The position numbers and the translations under genes were made by a program. The notes beneath the pieces were generated by a model that did not search any database, was not told where the DNA came from, and worked only from the letters and a program-made list of their open reading frames with translations. Below, piece after piece: positions 44,944 through 54,516 of a DNA stretch of 64,000 nucleotides; positions within the stretch are counted from its first letter, which is position 1; each line of letters begins with the position of its first letter. Origin of the DNA: Nitzschia sp. pyKryTriq1 (Eukaryota > Bacillariophyta > Bacillariophyceae > Bacillariales > Bacillariaceae); NCBI GenBank assembly GCA_956465555.1, contig OY101127.1, positions 372,001-436,000 on the forward strand, in the 5' to 3' direction.

Positions 44944-46188
44944 CTAGAGATCGTCGGTGGTTCCGAGGACAGTTTCTTCCTTCAGCATCAAGCCGTCCTG
45001 CTCCGCTGTTTTGACGCCGACATGTTCGTGTGGAAATGATTTACAGCAGCCATCCAGACCGCAATCGTATCGCTCCTCCGCCCGCGCAGGCTTTTGTTGT
45101 GCCAAGTAGTCCATCAGTGCCTCCTCTTCTGGTCGAATGTAGCACAAAGTCTCAAACAGTGGCGGCTGCGCTCGCAAGACGCCCGACTGCTCGAGCCACA
45201 TTTCGACGGCAGATGTGTCAATGGGTCCACCCTCTTCTGTCGACAGCCCTCGAAGATTGGGACAAATATTCACAGCCACACCGTCTCGAATAGCCACCAA
45301 TGCCGGCACGTCCCGATCTGCTTGCAGCCGATTGCCAAATGCCTTTCGGGCTATGGCGGCATCCATCAAGAGGGTCGAGCGGCCACCACATCTCATGAAA
45401 ACCGTTCCGGGATTCTTTGATGCCAACTCTGTTTCAAAGAAGTAATCGAGCGATGCGGACGAGATTGAATCTGGGTCTACCATGTGGAGGACGACAGCCG
45501 GTGGTGGAGAGCGAGCTGGATTCGCAGCGAAACCTGCGGCCTTCAGAACGCGAGCAGGATGCAGCTGCCGATGAGTCCCGTATCCATGCTGCAACGCTAC
45601 CTGACGCTTCAAGATTTCAAATTCTAACTCTGCCCTTCGTTGCTCCTCCACATCTTTCAATCCGTTGCCATCACCACCTGGCAGATCTTCATCTAGCAAA
45701 TAATCAAACTCGTCGTCCGAATCCTCCTCGTCCATTTCGTTATTCTTGAGACTACCAGGATCCTTCTTTTCCTCTTTTTCTTCCATTCGCTGATCCATTC
45801 TTGGATGAGCTTCCTTATACTCCAGCAACGCTTGGTACTCTCCATGCCCATCCGAGTTGGGGTCGTAGCAGCATCGACAACCCTCAAAGGCCGGCGTCGT
45901 GACCAAATTCCGGCGACGTCGCTCAGCGAGAGCTGCCACATCATGGCGCCTCAACGTCGAAGTCAAGGCATTGTATTTCCGATTGGACTCAACCTTTTAG
46001 ATTTATCAAGATTGACCACGAATGAGACTTGGCTTGTGTCTTTAAGATAAAAATCGTACGAAAGCACTTACCTCTCGCTGACAGCACGAATCCAAAGTTG
46101 GATCGATCCCCTCAAAATGATACGGATCCACACGAACGGGAGCTCCCAGCCCTTCTAGCGTTCCTCCTTCATAACTTTTACTCGCCAT
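44944..46188 (-). CDS. thioredoxin-fold, phosducin-like protein, two exons
   Basis: Exon 1 is 46188-46072 (39 codons, MASKSYEGGTLEGLG to CCQRE) and exon 2 is 45993-44944, joined by removing a 78-bp intron, giving 388 residues. An acidic helix-rich middle (DEEDSDDEFDYLLDEDLPGG) leads to a thioredoxin-like domain at about residues 190-310: PPAVVLHMVDPDSI, TVFMRCGGRS, NRLQADRDVPALVAIRDGVA. There is no CxxC active pair, so it is not a redox thioredoxin; phosducin/TXNDC9-type proteins share this arrangement and assist CCT chaperonin folding or G-protein beta subunits. That role is inferred from fold alone. Cysteine pairs (CRCC, CGLDGCC) at both ends are unusual and could bind metal. Confidence 0.65.
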
Positions 46189-46320
46189 GGTGAATTCTGA
46201 TGTTTTGTCAAATACGCCGTGTTCAACAGTACCTTACGAACACTCGCTCGTAGACTACCGGTACAGTTAATAGCGTTAGAAACAAAATACAAAATAATAG
46301 CATACCGGTACCTGTATGTT

Positions 46321-46461
46321 TTAAAATCCGTGAGTTCTAGGCAGTGGCTAGCGGCTCAGGGATTCGGGCTAAAGGACTAATTTGACTGTGGGTTAACGAA
46401 GTGCGCTAACATAAATTAATCCTTTAGCCCGAATCCCTGAGCCGCAACTCACGGATTTTAA
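46321..46461. mobile_element. MITE-like element with about 42-bp terminal inverted repeats
   Basis: The left arm (46321-46336 and 46351-46376) and right arm (46420-46461) are reverse complements, beginning TTAAAATCCGTGAGTT; the left arm carries a 14-bp insert at 46337-46350. The centre is only 43 bp and non-coding. This is the form of a non-autonomous DNA transposon. It lies between the thioredoxin-fold gene and the next plus-strand ORF, so it may affect their promoters. Confidence 0.75.
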
Positions 46462-46503
46462 CACGCTTCCTCTGCGCTAAAGTAAAACTAACGAACATCG
46501 ACC

Positions 46504-47061
46504 ATGGCTGATGCCAACAACCACCCTCCTGCTGCCGCTGCAGCAACTCACTTAGCTCTGACGCCAGCCAAGGCAACAGACGACGTCATCGATTACAACA
46601 CCAAGCAAGGTGCTGCGATCTGGCAAAGCGGATCCAATAAACTCTCGGAAGAGCTCTTCGACTGTGTCCCGCCCAAAGGGCTCCGCGACTTCCTCGAGCT
46701 AACTAAGAAGCGATCCAAACTCATGGGATGGGACACCTCCGTCATGTCCATCTTGGATGACCCGGACGACGTCGCAGGTCCAGCCAAGGACTACTTGGAC
46801 CACTACTGCAGTATCTCGCTAGAAAACTTGCACGCACAAATCTACGCGGACACTCCAACTAGAGTGGCCCAAGACTCGATGATGCTGTTCACCACGCTTC
46901 ACGACAATGGCGGGCCGGATGCCCATCTTGTCATTAGCTTCGAAACGACCTCCTACCCGACAATGAAGAACATCGGAAAGTGGCAGGGAGTGACGCAAAT
47001 CCAAGGTCAAAGAAAATGTGACGATAGCCGCCTCTCTCTGAGAGGGAGTGTGAGAATATAG
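46504..47061 (+). CDS. hypothetical protein, possibly truncated
   Basis: 185 codons from MADANNHPPAAAAATHLALT. The middle (LSEELFDCVPPKGLRDFLEL, RSKLMGWDTSVMSILDD) is clearly protein-like. The last 30 codons run into a 39-bp sequence (47049-47087) found also at 15714-15752, and the tail GQRKCDDSRLSLRGSVRI does not look like the rest, so the true gene may have continued and been cut by an insertion. Similar Ala/Pro-led ORFs in diatoms can belong to mobile elements, but I cannot confirm that here. Confidence 0.4.
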   Translation: MADANNHPPAAAAATHLALTPAKATDDVIDYNTKQGAAIWQSGSNKLSEELFDCVPPKGLRDFLELTKKRSKLMGWDTSVMSILDDPDDVAGPAKDYLDHYCSISLENLHAQIYADTPTRVAQDSMMLFTTLHDNGGPDAHLVISFETTSYPTMKNIGKWQGVTQIQGQRKCDDSRLSLRGSVRI

Positions 47062-47625
47062 GATCTCCGAGAATGACGTGACGCGCAATCGGATGCATGA
47101 CTGCCATGGGGCAACGGGCAGGCACACTCTCCGGATGGTGATTTGGAGAGGTGTGAAGAGGCAAAGGCAGCATGGAGACGGGTTGCGAAGCATCAAGAAA
47201 GGATGTGGCAACCGGAGCTGAGGCTCGAGCAGGCATTGTTGGGTGCACTTCACAGCGAGTGAGAAGGTAGTGGATCCACCGTCGATGATGGTCGCGAAGG
47301 AATGGAATGAATCCGTAGGAGCATGCATTCAGGACCTCAAGAACCGCACCGGGAGGGTAGCGATTGAGAGAGTCGAACAAGAAAACATACTGGTAGAAGG
47401 CATACCAAGCATCATCACAGTCAGGAATGTTGAATTCGTCTGGAGAAGCCAGTTGAGAAGCAAGCAAGTGAAATCAAGGGGGGCACCTTGCAAGGGAGAG
47501 AGATTTGTGAGCCATTTCTCGTGTTCATTGATGTTGCGGAACGTCGCAGAATCATGACGGGCTTGACGGATCAAAGAGGCGAAAGCAGGCATGATATCGA
47601 TGTCGACGGGAGATGAGTCGGTCAT
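46934..47625 (-). other. unrecognised minus-strand coding remnant
   Basis: A start at 47625 opens MTDSSPVDIDIMPAFASLIR, and an adjoining frame carries PDEFNIPDCDDAWYAFYQYV and FLFDSLNRYPPGAVLEVLNA. Both look protein-like, but they are not one open frame, and the right part overlaps the plus-strand ORF. No domain recognised. It may be a decayed gene or an element-derived piece. Confidence 0.35.
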
Positions 47626-47882
47626 GGTTGGAAAAGGTGCGTGGAAACTGTACCAGAGTACACGTAGAAAATAAAAGAAATCGAGGAAGCAATAGTTGGT
47701 GTAGTAGGACGAGTGTAGGTGCTCGAACGGCCTTCTTAGACTATTATGGGGCTCGAAAAACACAAGAGAGCGTAAACGGGCTGCATAACCTGTCAAACAA
47801 CCTAGAGTAATATCTAATGGGTTGTTTTTAAGAAAGTGAGCTATTTTAGATGGAGGGATTTTAGTGGATTTGAGAGTGGATT

Positions 47883-47940
47883 CGAGAAGCTTTTTGAGAA
47901 GCTTTTTGTAGATTGAGAAGCTTTCTCGGTGAGAAGCTTT
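47883..47940. repeat. four near-copies of GAGAAGCTTT
   Basis: GAGAAGCTTT recurs at short, uneven spacing between 47883 and 47940. The nearby GTGAGCTATTTTAGAT (about 47833) is shared with the region by the copia fossil near 34838. The rest of 47626-48056 shows no gene. Confidence 0.6.
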
Positions 47941-48056
47941 TAGGTGAAAATATTCGGTTGACAACTGAAACACTTGACACTCTCTAGAGTAGAGTGGAAG
48001 AAAAGGCATCTCCAGGGTGCGATCTAATGCTAAAGTTTATCAGCAATCTGTGCTCT

Positions 48057-49103
48057 TTACCCCTTCAAAATCTCGGGGCCGTCGTCGTCATCATCCTTCT
48101 TCTTTTCGTCACTTCGTTTTTGAGCCTGCTGGCTGCCCCATCCTCCGCCACCTTCCTTACCCTGGTATTTCTGAACATCGTCACCTTCAAATGCTCCTAG
48201 ATCGGCGGCTCCTCCACGAGCTGCCCGCTTGAGAGGCGCAGGCAACAAAACTTGATCGATCAATCCATACTGGACCGCCTCATCCGAAGTAAGATAAAAG
48301 TCCCGCTTGAGATCTTTCTGAATACGCTCGATCGGTTGACCAGTCAACTTGGACAGCTCGACTTCTGTACGATCGTTCCATGCTTTGATGTTTTTGACTT
48401 CTAGCACAATATCGACCGCTTGTCCCCGAACTACTTCATCCAAACCAGTTCGTTGCAACAAGAATCGAGAGTTGGGCATGGCGGAGCGCTTTCCTTTGGT
48501 TCCCGCCGCACACAAGAAGGCACCCATTCCAGTGCACAATCCCAGATTGACAGTTTCGACATCGCAATTTTCCTTGGTTTGTTGAATCAAATCGTAAATC
48601 GCCAAGGAGGGTCGCAACAAGGCACCAGGTACGTTGAAATAAATGCTAATGTCTCGACGGGGATCTTCCTTGCGCATGTATAAAATGATACTAATGATTT
48701 CGTTGGCGGCTTCTTCGTCAATGAATTTTCCGATCATCAGAGTGCGGTCACGATACATGGCAGAATACAAATCCACAAATTGAGCCACATCGGAACCAGG
48801 AGGCTAAAGCAAGATATAAGTTTTAGTGAGAGACAGACACCAACCAGAGTTGCATTGTACCAGGGATTTACTCATCCATCCATATAAAGTACTCACTCTC
48901 CAGGGCACCATGGGTGTTTGACTAGGCATTTGGATCGTGTCGCGTCGAGTGGCCATACGTGTGACCTCCTTTTGCGTCAACATTGGCATTTCGCCGACGG
49001 CAAGCCCAGGTTTCTTGTGACTTTTTAGATCATTCAGAGAAAAGGCTTGGCTCGAAGTGACCAGCAACAAAGCCGAAAGCGTACATTGGGAAAAAATTTT
49101 CAT
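48057..49103 (-). CDS. ClpR-like plastid Clp protease subunit without catalytic Ser/His, two exons
   Basis: Exon 1 is 49103-48897 (69 codons) and exon 2 is 48803-48057, joined by removing a 93-bp intron, giving MVPWR-PPGSDVAQF and 317 residues. The N-terminus is MKIFSQCTLSALLLVTSSQA followed by FSLND, a signal peptide with Phe after the cleavage site, the diatom plastid-import pattern. The core is ClpP-like: GKFIDEEAANEIISIILYM, GMGAFLCAAGTKGKR, KNIKAWNDRT, SDEAVQYGLID. Against E. coli ClpP, AASMGAF is CTGMGAF (catalytic Ser to Gly) and MIHQP is LLQRT (His to Gln), while the Asp is kept. It is thus a non-catalytic ClpR-type subunit of the stromal Clp core. The tail is Gly- and Asp-rich. Confidence 0.88.
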
Positions 49104-49739
49104 TGTCGTTTTTGTAGACACTGTCTGTGGCGTGGTGAATCTGCAACCTGAGATGTATGGAACAACACTGAAGGGAGGAGATGATCCTTCGAAACTTTGC
49201 CTTTGACACGCCACCATCATGTTGCATGTTGCCGCAGTCCGCAGTTGCGATTGCCCATGGTCGGCCAGGTGGAAGGTGGAAGGAGGAGACGCGCATCATG
49301 CAGGCAGCGGATTATTGTTTTATTGCTCTGCGCGCGCTTCGCTTGCGCTTCGCGACACAACGAAAACTGCGCTAGTGTTACTACGATAGTGTATGGTATT
49401 ATTTTCCGACAAAGCGGATCAAAAAAGAATCGCGTCATCATGCTTAGAAAGAAGTGGTCTCTGGTGGAAGAGAGATTAATTGCTCTCGACCGTCAAAGTA
49501 CCAGTAGTAGCTAAATTAGATAGTGCGCCTTTTCGCTGCTTTACGATACATGGTCTACTAGTAGTACTGTACTAGTACTGCACATTCCCACACTACTCTG
49601 GAATGCTGGTAGTCTGGTAGAGTAGAAACGAGACACCACCCCGTGCATGGATCTCTACTAGTAGAGTGTACAGTACAAGTGCTACCAGGTAAGGAGTGCA
49701 AGTGTCGGCTGACGTACAGACCATACAGACCAGGAACCT
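49104..49739. other. intergenic upstream of the ClpR-like gene
   Basis: 636 bp. It contains the ClpR promoter side and one copy of a 32-bp direct repeat at 49702-49733. No credible ORF. Confidence 0.45.
49702..49733 (+). repeat. 32-bp direct repeat, left copy
   Basis: Identical to 52755-52786. Its first half (TCGGCTGACGTACAGA) also occurs at 15012-15027. It lies just outside the left LTR of the copia element. Confidence 0.8.
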
Positions 49740-50082
49740 TGTTACGAAAGATCAACCACGTTATTTGTATATCGCAGTAAATGGTATTTTTAGCTTATCA
49801 AGTGTTGCTTCTGTAAAAGAGTAAGCTTATCAAGACTCTTGTCTTTTTCTCCTGTACCATAGTCTTCTCGTTTATTGTGTATGTCTTCTCGTTTATGGGG
49901 TTCTCGGGTTCCCATATGTAGGGTTCTTGGGTGTCTCATATATGTGTTCTCATAAGGGTTCTCGCATACCCTTCTCACATAGTGTTCTCGGTGAGCTCCC
50001 TTATATTAGACCTCTTGATATGTATAGACTGACGTGTCCATTTCAGTTAGTCCTATGAGTCTGATATCAACATATCGCAACA
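49740..50082 (-). repeat. LTR (3' in element orientation)
   Basis: 343 bp, starts TGTTACGAAAG and ends CGCAACA on the plus strand. It looks base-for-base identical to 52281-52623. Confidence 0.93.
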
Positions 50083-50123
50083 CCCTTCCTGTTGGTGTAA
50101 GACTCAACCGTTGAAGGACTGAC

Positions 50124-50816
50124 TCATTTATCGTCGTCTTCTTTCTTGTTTTGAGTTTCTCGCTCTTTGATGAATGCATGCTTGTGATCATCATAAATCA
50201 GCGAACTCACATTTTTCGTAAACCAGTCGCTGAGGTTTTCAGTAGTCTTCACGAAAATAATCTTGACGAATCCATCATCAATGAATTCGGTAATGTATCT
50301 TGCTCGTAGATCGAGATGCTTGGCTCTGGAGGAAGTCGTAATGTTTTCTGCCATGAAGATGGCTCCAATGTTGTCCACGCGACAAATTATTGGAAGCTTG
50401 ACTTTCATTCCCATAGTCATCAATAATTGGGCGATGAACTTGACTTCTTTTGCAGCTTCTGATAGCGCAACAAGTTCTGCTTCCGATGAGCTCAACGTTA
50501 TCGATTTTTGAGCTTTCGATTTCCAACTTATCGGGACTCCCAGCAAAAAGATTACGAATCCGGATACACTGATTCGAGTTTCTTTGTCGCCAGCCCAATC
50601 GCTGTCTGAATAAGCCACTAGATTCCACATCTTGTCAGTTGTGTCTGGGAATCTTGGCTCCATCTTCAATCCGTAATTTTCTGTATCGAGTACGAACTTC
50701 ATTGTTCGTTTCATTTCTTGGAATGCTGCTTCGGTCGGGCAGTCTAGAACCTTGGAGAGTTCGCGAACAACATTCGCGATGTCGGGTCTTGAGTGCTTTA
50801 CGAGATATAAAAGCAT
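50124..50816 (-). CDS. copia RNase H region (element part)
   Basis: Encodes the Ty1/copia end of pol: LLYLVKHSRPDIANVVREL, SDSDWAGDKETRISVSGF, SSSEAELVALSEAAKEVK, then the final KTTENLSDWFTKN. These match the RNase H domain that closes copia polyproteins. It is only a part of a defective element. Confidence 0.9.
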   Translation of the reverse strand: MLLYLVKHSRPDIANVVRELSKVLDCPTEAAFQEMKRTMKFVLDTENYGLKMEPRFPDTTDKMWNLVAYSDSDWAGDKETRISVSGFVIFLLGVPISWKSKAQKSITLSSSEAELVALSEAAKEVKFIAQLLMTMGMKVKLPIICRVDNIGAIFMAENITTSSRAKHLDLRARYITEFIDDGFVKIIFVKTTENLSDWFTKNVSSLIYDDHKHAFIKERETQNKKEDDDK

Positions 50817-52192
50817 CCCGACTCCTCGAATGTGCGCATTCCTTCGCGCGACATTTTATTTTTCTTGTTATTTTCTTCGACTCCATCTTCACTCAACTCA
50901 CTCATCATCGTCTCGACGATTTCTCTGTCCACGCTTGTTGACGTGTGCGAGTTTGGAGTAACGATAATTATATCGCTACCAGCGATGTCTTGTACCTGTA
51001 AGTTATTGGTGTTCAGAGGTGGTGGAGTTACACATGTTGATCCTTCAAACATGTCTTCGTCGTCGAATAAATTGACGGATAGTTCGTCGTCGGCCAACAT
51101 ATCCTCGTCGACGGAACTGTCGCAGCACAAGAGTACGACGTCGTTTCCTTTGCCCTTTTCTCGAATATTCATACTTTTTCTTTTGTTTTCGATGTGCGCA
51201 AACGCTCGTTCCCTTTGTGGCTGAATTTGAGTAGTCGCTTTGTATTTTTCGCAGTTCGGTTTTATGTGACCGATTTCGTTGCAAAAATAACATCGGACTC
51301 CGGCAGCCTGTTGTTCTCTCTGAAGTTGATTACCTGTCGATGACACCGATCGACAGTTGACACCCTTGTGTCCATATTTTCCGCAACGGGTGCACTTACC
51401 TTTAAACTGTCTCTTGAAATATCTCTTCGGTGCGGCCGAAGTGCCGCCTTCCGTAAAAAGTACGGTTTCTTGTTGCCCTTGGCTATATCGAGTGGCACTA
51501 CTCGATTTACCGTAGCCTTGGCGTTCGTACTTGAGCATAAGTTTCGTCTCAAGTAAATCCAATGTGAGTGGGTCTTCTGATATGCCCACCTTATCTTCAA
51601 GTGCCTCAACCACTGTTGAGTACTGTTCCGGGAGAGAACTCAATATCCTCTCCATTAACTGATCGTCAGAGATCTCTGGCGCATCAGCTTCTTCTAATTT
51701 CAGTCGTAGATCGTCCATGTACGTTATGTAATCTTCTGGAGGTGTTCTCATGGAGCACTTCGCCCCGTAGTACAGCTCCATGAGTCTCGCTCTTGTGGGA
51801 GCTGACTTCGACTCGAACTTCTTTATCATTCTGTGCCATGCGTCGGCGGCATTCCCCGAGGCATATTCGTCTGTAATGCATCTCCTTAGTGCCTTCAAGG
51901 CTACCCTCCCAGCTTGTGTGCTGCTGTCCATTGACAGAGTGAGATCATTAAATGCTGTAGCATTCTTCATTCTTAGGGTCTCTCTTGCGGTCCCTTCTTC
52001 TGTACTGACGTCGATCCTTTCGGCGTCTCTGGGGATGTCTTCTGGAGCCGACAGTAGTACGACACGTAGTGCCTTCATAGAGGCCCTTGCCTCATACTGT
52101 TGCTTCCATACTCCCCAATCTTTCTTAAGTCCGGAGAAGGGCAATATCCTAATTGACCTCTCTCCCGTTGTAGTTCCGTTAGTGTTTGACAT
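50798..52192 (-). CDS. copia Gag (element part)
   Basis: About 460 codons. The N-terminal part has the UBN2/gag-type fold (LPFSGLKKDWGVWKQQYEAR, MERILSSLPEQYSTVVEALE). It is followed by two CCHC zinc knuckles, CTRCGKYGHKGVNC and CYFCNEIGHIKPNC, which bind RNA during packaging. It sits next to the 5' LTR on the minus strand, as expected for Ty1/copia. Confidence 0.9.
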   Translation of the reverse strand: MSNTNGTTTGERSIRILPFSGLKKDWGVWKQQYEARASMKALRVVLLSAPEDIPRDAERIDVSTEEGTARETLRMKNATAFNDLTLSMDSSTQAGRVALKALRRCITDEYASGNAADAWHRMIKKFESKSAPTRARLMELYYGAKCSMRTPPEDYITYMDDLRLKLEEADAPEISDDQLMERILSSLPEQYSTVVEALEDKVGISEDPLTLDLLETKLMLKYERQGYGKSSSATRYSQGQQETVLFTEGGTSAAPKRYFKRQFKGKCTRCGKYGHKGVNCRSVSSTGNQLQREQQAAGVRCYFCNEIGHIKPNCEKYKATTQIQPQRERAFAHIENKRKSMNIREKGKGNDVVLLCCDSSVDEDMLADDELSVNLFDDEDMFEGSTCVTPPPLNTNNLQVQDIAGSDIIIVTPNSHTSTSVDREIVETMMSELSEDGVEENNKKNKMSREGMRTFEESGCFYIS

Positions 52193-52280
52193 CTTTTCCT
52201 ATCTCGATAACTTGTACTTATCTTCTTTACTCGGTATCAATTTACGTGCACAATTGTCTTACGTCTTGTACCGATCGGTA

Positions 52281-52623
52281 TGTTACGAAAGATCAACCAC
52301 GTTATTTGTATATCGCAGTAAATGGTATTTTTAGCTTATCAAGTGTTGCTTCTGTAAAAGAGTAAGCTTATCAAGACTCTTGTCTTTTTCTCCTGTACCA
52401 TAGTCTTCTCGTTTATTGTGTATGTCTTCTCGTTTATGGGGTTCTCGGGTTCCCATATGTAGGGTTCTTGGGTGTCTCATATATGTGTTCTCATAAGGGT
52501 TCTCGCATACCCTTCTCACATAGTGTTCTCGGTGAGCTCCCTTATATTAGACCTCTTGATATGTATAGACTGACGTGTCCATTTCAGTTAGTCCTATGAG
52601 TCTGATATCAACATATCGCAACA
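52281..52623 (-). repeat. LTR (5' in element orientation)
   Basis: 343 bp, identical by eye to 49740-50082. In such elements it would hold the promoter. Confidence 0.93.
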
Positions 52624-52754
52624 GAACCTCTCTCCCGTATTTTTTTTCTTTCCTTGTCTCCTCCCATGGATCGACTTGCCCATTTCTACAAGTACTCCTA
52701 CTATGGTCCATAGTTCTATGCCTGTTTGATGATCCCTGTTGTGATCAGGGGAGT

Positions 52755-52786
52755 GTGTCGGCTGACGTACAGACCATACAGACCAG
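52755..52786 (+). repeat. 32-bp direct repeat, right copy
   Basis: Matches 49702-49733 exactly. It lies 131 bp beyond the right LTR, so the pair is not the target duplication. The rest of 52624-53070 has no gene. Confidence 0.8.
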
Positions 52787-53070
52787 TAGAATAGCGTAAT
52801 CTTAAGAGGTTCGACCATGATCCTCACTTTCTTTAGAACAACGTATTTGAGACTATACTCTACGTTGTTTGACAGCAAGTACGGTGATCATGCCTCTCAT
52901 GTATACTACTGCTGGGCGCTTCTCCTCCTACCAGCTAGAGTCGGTAAAACAACATGTCAGGTTATGATGCCGTCAGAAATCATCATCACTACGACTATTG
53001 GAAGATACAAGCAGTCTACAGTTGCCAAAGCGTATGATATCATGTCTCTCTCTCTCTCTTTCTCTGGCGA

Positions 53071-54516
53071 CTACCAGCGCCGCCTACCAAATCCACCCAT
53101 TCCACCAAATCCACCGCCCATTCCACCCATTCCACCGCCCATTCCACCCATACCCCGCCCATAACCGAACATTCCTCGATTCCGAAAACCACCGCGACGG
53201 CCATTCATCATGTTGAGAAAGAAAAGGATTTGCATGGGATTGACCCCATTCCGATGGCAAAGATAGAATATACCTCCTAAGATCAACATGCTCTGTAAAC
53301 TTCCATCAAACAAATTTGGCAGATGGAAGGAGGTCCCACCTCCTCCTCTTGTTTGGGGCGACGAATACGTGTTCTCATCGTAGTTGTTGGAGCTGTAGTC
53401 GTTGCGGGCATTGTGGTCGTTTCTTGATGCATGCCTTCCATAGTTATCGCGATTGTCGGTTTGGTATTGATACTCCCCGCGCCGAGTTTCACTAGTCGTC
53501 GTTCGTCGTTGTCCCTCATAGTATTGGTCGTAGGCGTTTCCAGAATGATAATTCCCTCGCCTGGGCTGGTTTTCTCCGCGCAATGCTTCCAGCCCAAATC
53601 GTCCTCCAAACGCAACATACAAAATCAGTATGCCCACCAATACTTTAAGCAGAGTCTGGACATCGTCTGATTGAGAAAAATACCACATTCTAGCGCGATG
53701 AAAGGAAAACAAAATTCTGTCTTGGAGTGAAATTTGATCATCCAATGGAGGCTGCTGTTGACCTTGATACGGATTGAAGGGTCGTCGATTTTGCTCCTCC
53801 TGTGTTTGTCGATCATTGTCGGTGGCAGCTGTTCTGGTGCTGTAACCCTGATTATCAAAGTGTTCTGGCGGGGCTGACGGCTCCGGTGGAGTATGGCCAG
53901 TGCCGGAACAATCACTATTATTTGCTCGACTTTGACTACTAGCTTCAGCATGTCCACGCCGCAATTCTCTAATTAGCATGTCTCTCGCCGAAGGATATCC
54001 TGGATCCAATTGTAAAGCTCGTTGCAACGAATTACACGCAGCGTTCGAATGACCTCCCAAGGCAATATACGCCGAAGCTAATCGAACGTGACCCTTTGCC
54101 CACCGATCGTTCAAAGCAACACACTGAAAATAACGAGTGTAAGAGTTGTGAATTATACATAGAATAGGATTGAGGAGTATGTGGTTATGAAGGTCAACCG
54201 GCATCCAAAAATTTGGGGTAAACTAGATCCATTCCCCTCACCTTACCTGCTTGGCGTTCTCGACTGCTGCTTCGGATTGTGCCGGCCCTCCGATCTTTAG
54301 ACGAGCGGCCACCATATTGCTCAACAAGATTTGTCGTTCCGCTGCAGGACAGTTTCGATCCGGTTGTAAAGCCAAACCATACTTGGAAATAGCACACTGG
54401 TAGTCACCTCGCTCAAAGGCCGACTTGCCCTGTTCCTTCAGAATGACCCATGAAACGTTCGACGAGGGGGAGGCGGGGCCGTTGAGATTCTCGTCGTCGT
54501 CGTCGATGATTCTCAT
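53071..54516 (-). CDS. TPR-domain membrane protein with Gly/Met-rich tail, two exons
   Basis: Exon 1 is 54516-54247 (90 codons from MRIIDDDDENLNGP) and exon 2 is 54123-53071, joined by removing a 123-bp intron, giving ENAKQ-CVALNDRW and 440 residues. The frame is open further upstream, but the inner ATG puts the TPR start in the usual place. TPR helices are LKEQGKSAFERGDYQCAISK, the asparagine-rich second helix, and HVRLASAYIALGGHSNAACN, similar to STI1/Hop-type repeats that bind Hsp70/90 tails. Two hydrophobic segments follow, VLVGILILYVAFGG and SMLILGGIFYLCH. The C-terminus is GMGGM/GGFGG repeats. A membrane-anchored co-chaperone is plausible; the location is unknown. Confidence 0.72.

Larger units (their letters stand above)
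49740..52623 (-). mobile_element. recent Ty1/copia LTR element, minus orientation, most of pol absent
   Basis: 2,884 bp, bounded by two 343-bp LTRs (49740-50082 and 52281-52623) that I read as identical, with TG..CA ends. GAACCT flanks both sides (49734-49739 and 52624-52629), a likely target duplication of 5-6 bp. A polypurine run (AGGAAGGG in element sense) lies just inside the 3' LTR at about 50083-50091. Parts present are gag with two zinc knuckles and an RNase H region. Protease, integrase and most of reverse transcriptase are not seen, so it is a defective copy with intact ends. Identical LTRs point to a very recent insertion, presumably moved by proteins from a complete relative. Confidence 0.93.

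Noticed and set aside
49790-49978. 62-codon ORF repeated identically at 52331-52519
   Set aside because: It lies inside the LTRs; the identity reflects LTR duplication, not a gene family.
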